Origin: Protostelium mycophagum
Lineage: Eukaryota; Evosea; Variosea; Protosteliida; Protosteliaceae
Direction of reading: 5' to 3'
Assembly (NCBI GenBank): GCA_002081555.1
Contig: KV921057.1
Location: forward strand, 1 to 35,131
Length of the DNA stretch: 35,131 nucleotides
Shown here: piece by piece, positions 33,189 through 35,131 of the stretch
How positions within the stretch are numbered: position 1 is the stretch's first letter
Layout: each line of letters starts with the position of its first letter
Translations under genes and position numbers: made by a program
The notes under the pieces: model-generated
Databases searched by the model: none
What the model saw: only the letters and a program-made list of their open reading frames with translations
Told to the model about the DNA's origin: nothing

Positions 33189-35131
33189 ATGTCGAGATCA
33201 ACACTATTCATTGGAATATTATTTTGTATAGTTCTATCTGTTGCAAGTGCTTCAGACGTTGACGTCCCAACAAGTGAAAATACACCACACAATGAAGAAG
33301 CTTTAGACATCCCAACTAAGAGGAGATTGGCCCTCGAGAAATTACAAATGGCTGATGATTACCGTTTTGGTAATGCCACCACCTCGGTGGATCGAGATAT
33401 CAAAAAAGCTATAGAACTATACGAGGAGATTTGGGCCATTGAGGAGCCGAAAGGCTTTTTAAGAGTCCGTAGAGACGCAGCACTTTCTCTTGGTGAAATA
33501 TACGAGGTGCGTATCGAATTAAATCGTATGATAATCACCTTGATCAAATGGTGAAATCATTTTGCAGATGGCAGATGGGGTTGATTTGAATCTGACAAAA
33601 TCCATGGAATATTACAACCAAAGTTCTGCTCTTGGGAGTGCAGAAGCACACCAAGCGCTTGCCTTCTTCTGGGCCACAGGAAGGGCTGGTTACAGAAACA
33701 TTCCTCTGGTAATGATACATACAAACTCAATCAATGATCATTTTCCATGGATGATTCGCTCGAGAAATCTCTTATCGTAAACAAGTCACAATAACACTTG
33801 ACATAAAATATATAGAGGCCAACACGTGGCAGAGCCTCGATTTGGAAGCCATTGATGTGAAAGTGAATTAAATACCTTTCGCGACGCGACTAAGGCCATC
33901 GGTTGCAAACCGTAAAATTCACGTCATCAACCCCACATCTTTCTCCTCTAAACATCACGAGAAGACATAATGAAAAATTAACAAAGACAGTCTCTTGTAT
34001 ACCACGCCTTCGCAGCACAAGGAGCAGACAGAGCGGCACAGCTAACACTCGGATATAAATACCTATATGGTCACCACGTGGTCAAGTCTTGTGATAAGGC
34101 AATAGAGAGATACGAGGATGTCGCCGCACAGGTCATTTTTATGTTCTATAAATAGATTGATTTTTTGTTGTAGAGCTATAGCAGGAGATTCTAGAAATCA
34201 AATGTGAGATGATTAAAAAAGGCAGGTTGTAGAAGAGATAAAAGAGTTACGCTTGGGGGGACTGAGCTACACCCCTGATATATTGAGACTTTCAGACCTA
34301 GCGGAGCCGGGAGCACAAGACAAATTGTACAAGGAAGAAGCTGAGGTAAGGATGTCATCACTATTCCAAACATTCTTTTCAGTGTCTGTGTGACTTTCTG
34401 CGAAGCATTAATTTCGCGCAAAGAGATGAATTGTCGTGCAGATGACGTTCTCATCATGTGGGAAAATAACTTAAAGAGTTTTGGCGCGAAATAGTGTTGC
34501 ACTTGGCAATTCCCGGAAAAAATTGTTTCAGCCCCTCTCAAGGTTCATCACTTTTCAAAAATATGAAAATATCAACAATTTCAGAACTTTTTTTCTGACC
34601 GTTGTAGATCGTCAAATATTACGAATACCACGCTGGCGCCGGAGACGCCTCAGCCCAAACCACAATGGGAAATTTACACATGAAAGGCGGATATGATTTG
34701 CCTCAAGACTACGAGAAGGCGTTTCATTGGTATGAGAGGGCTGCAAACCAGGATGACGGGGCAGGGCTGGGATATTTGGGATTCATGTATGCCCACGGAT
34801 ATCACGTACAGAAGGATATAGACAAGGCCATCCAGCTCTACAAGCGTTCTGCGGAGAAGGTGAGTGTCTAAGAATGGATGTTAGAGTACTGATTAGAATA
34901 GGGAGATAAGCTGGGACAAACTAATCTTGGTTATATGTATATGACCGGTAACGGTGTCCCACAGAACTTGGCCATGGCTCTCAAATATTTCAAACTAGCC
35001 GCAGAGCAAGAGTACTCTGAAGGACAGCTGAACCTCGGTATTCTGTACTACAGTGAGCTATTTTTAGAACATATTTCATTGTACAAATATCTCATTTTTT
35101 GGACAAAGACTTGTTCCGCAATATAAATTAA
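33189..35131 (+). CDS. SEL1L: SEL1L/HRD3-like ER quality-control protein (partial, runs off the window)
   Basis: SEL1L is the ER-membrane partner of the HRD1 ubiquitin ligase in ER-associated degradation. ATG 33189 gives a signal peptide (STLFIGILFCIVLSVASAS). After an acidic stretch, Sel1-type helical repeats follow: 'SMEYYNQSSALGSAEAHQAL', 'VYHAFAAQGADRAAQLTLGY', 'KYLYGHHVVKSCDKAIERYE', 'IVKYYEYHAGAGDASAQTTM', 'DYEKAFHWYERAANQDDGAG', 'YAHGYHVQKDIDKAIQLYKR' and 'NLGYMYMTGNGVPQNLAMAL'. The C-terminal repeats and the membrane segment lie beyond the right edge. The order and the long insert match SEL1L rather than short Sel1-repeat proteins. One intron (about 34346-34607) ends exactly in the octamer CGTTGTAG. 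The intron at about 33709-33989 is long for this window. Confidence 0.9.

Overview
The window is from a eukaryotic nuclear genome with very compact genes. Genes are cut by many tiny GT-AG introns, mostly about 35-50 nt by frame and homology, with a few that seem to be 22-30 nt. Gene order is tight and both strands are used. The recognisable set (NDR/STK38 kinase, RP2, SEL1L, Rab1, RasGEF, DNA polymerase nu-like, RBR ubiquitin ligase, MAPEG) fits an animal or another amorphean with cilia. Two genes are unusual for an animal: a TKL kinase with a C-terminal SH2 domain (the SHK layout known from Dictyostelium) and a pair of Zn(II)2Cys6 'fungal-type' zinc-cluster proteins. An early-branching animal with a compact genome (for example a glass sponge) or a unicellular relative are both possible. 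The sequence alone does not decide this.

Layout from left to right. 1-308: fossil scrap of a Ty3/gypsy-type pol. 0.5-2.2 kb (+): Ser/Thr/Pro-rich disordered protein with repeated modules. 2.8-4.8 kb (+): NDR kinase. 4.8-6.2 kb: poorly resolved, with two small candidate coding pieces. 6.2-8.45 kb (-): mitochondrial PPR-type protein. 8.7-9.06 kb (-): C-terminal piece of an S1/P1 nuclease. 9.2-9.75 kb (+): weak small coding candidates. 10.1-10.44 kb (-): first Zn2Cys6 gene. 11.1-14.4 kb (-): RasGEF with a recent tandem duplication in its catalytic region. 14.5-16.1 kb (+): RP2. 16.17-16.73 kb (-): MAPEG membrane protein. 16.87-18.29 kb (+): coiled-coil protein. 18.34-21.65 kb (-): SHK-like kinase. 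22.2-22.7 kb (-): weak small gene. 22.6-28.8 kb (+): DNA polymerase nu-like gene. 29.0-29.46 kb (+): second Zn2Cys6 gene. 29.85-30.62 kb (+): Rab1. 30.63-32.9 kb (-): RBR E3 ligase. 33.19 kb to the window end (+): SEL1L, cut by the edge.

These genes do not form one pathway. Several touch shared themes: small-GTPase signalling (RasGEF, Rab1, RP2 as an ARL3 GAP), kinase signalling (NDR, SHK), protein quality control (SEL1L, RBR ligase) and DNA repair (Pol nu-like). The strongest unexplained signals are three. The two zinc-cluster paralogues share intron position and phase. The octamer CGTTGTAG/CTACAACG occurs about 19 times against roughly one expected, often in introns and sometimes exactly at the acceptor. 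The introns are extremely short. All exon boundaries given here were inferred by eye from reading frame, splice signals and family resemblance.
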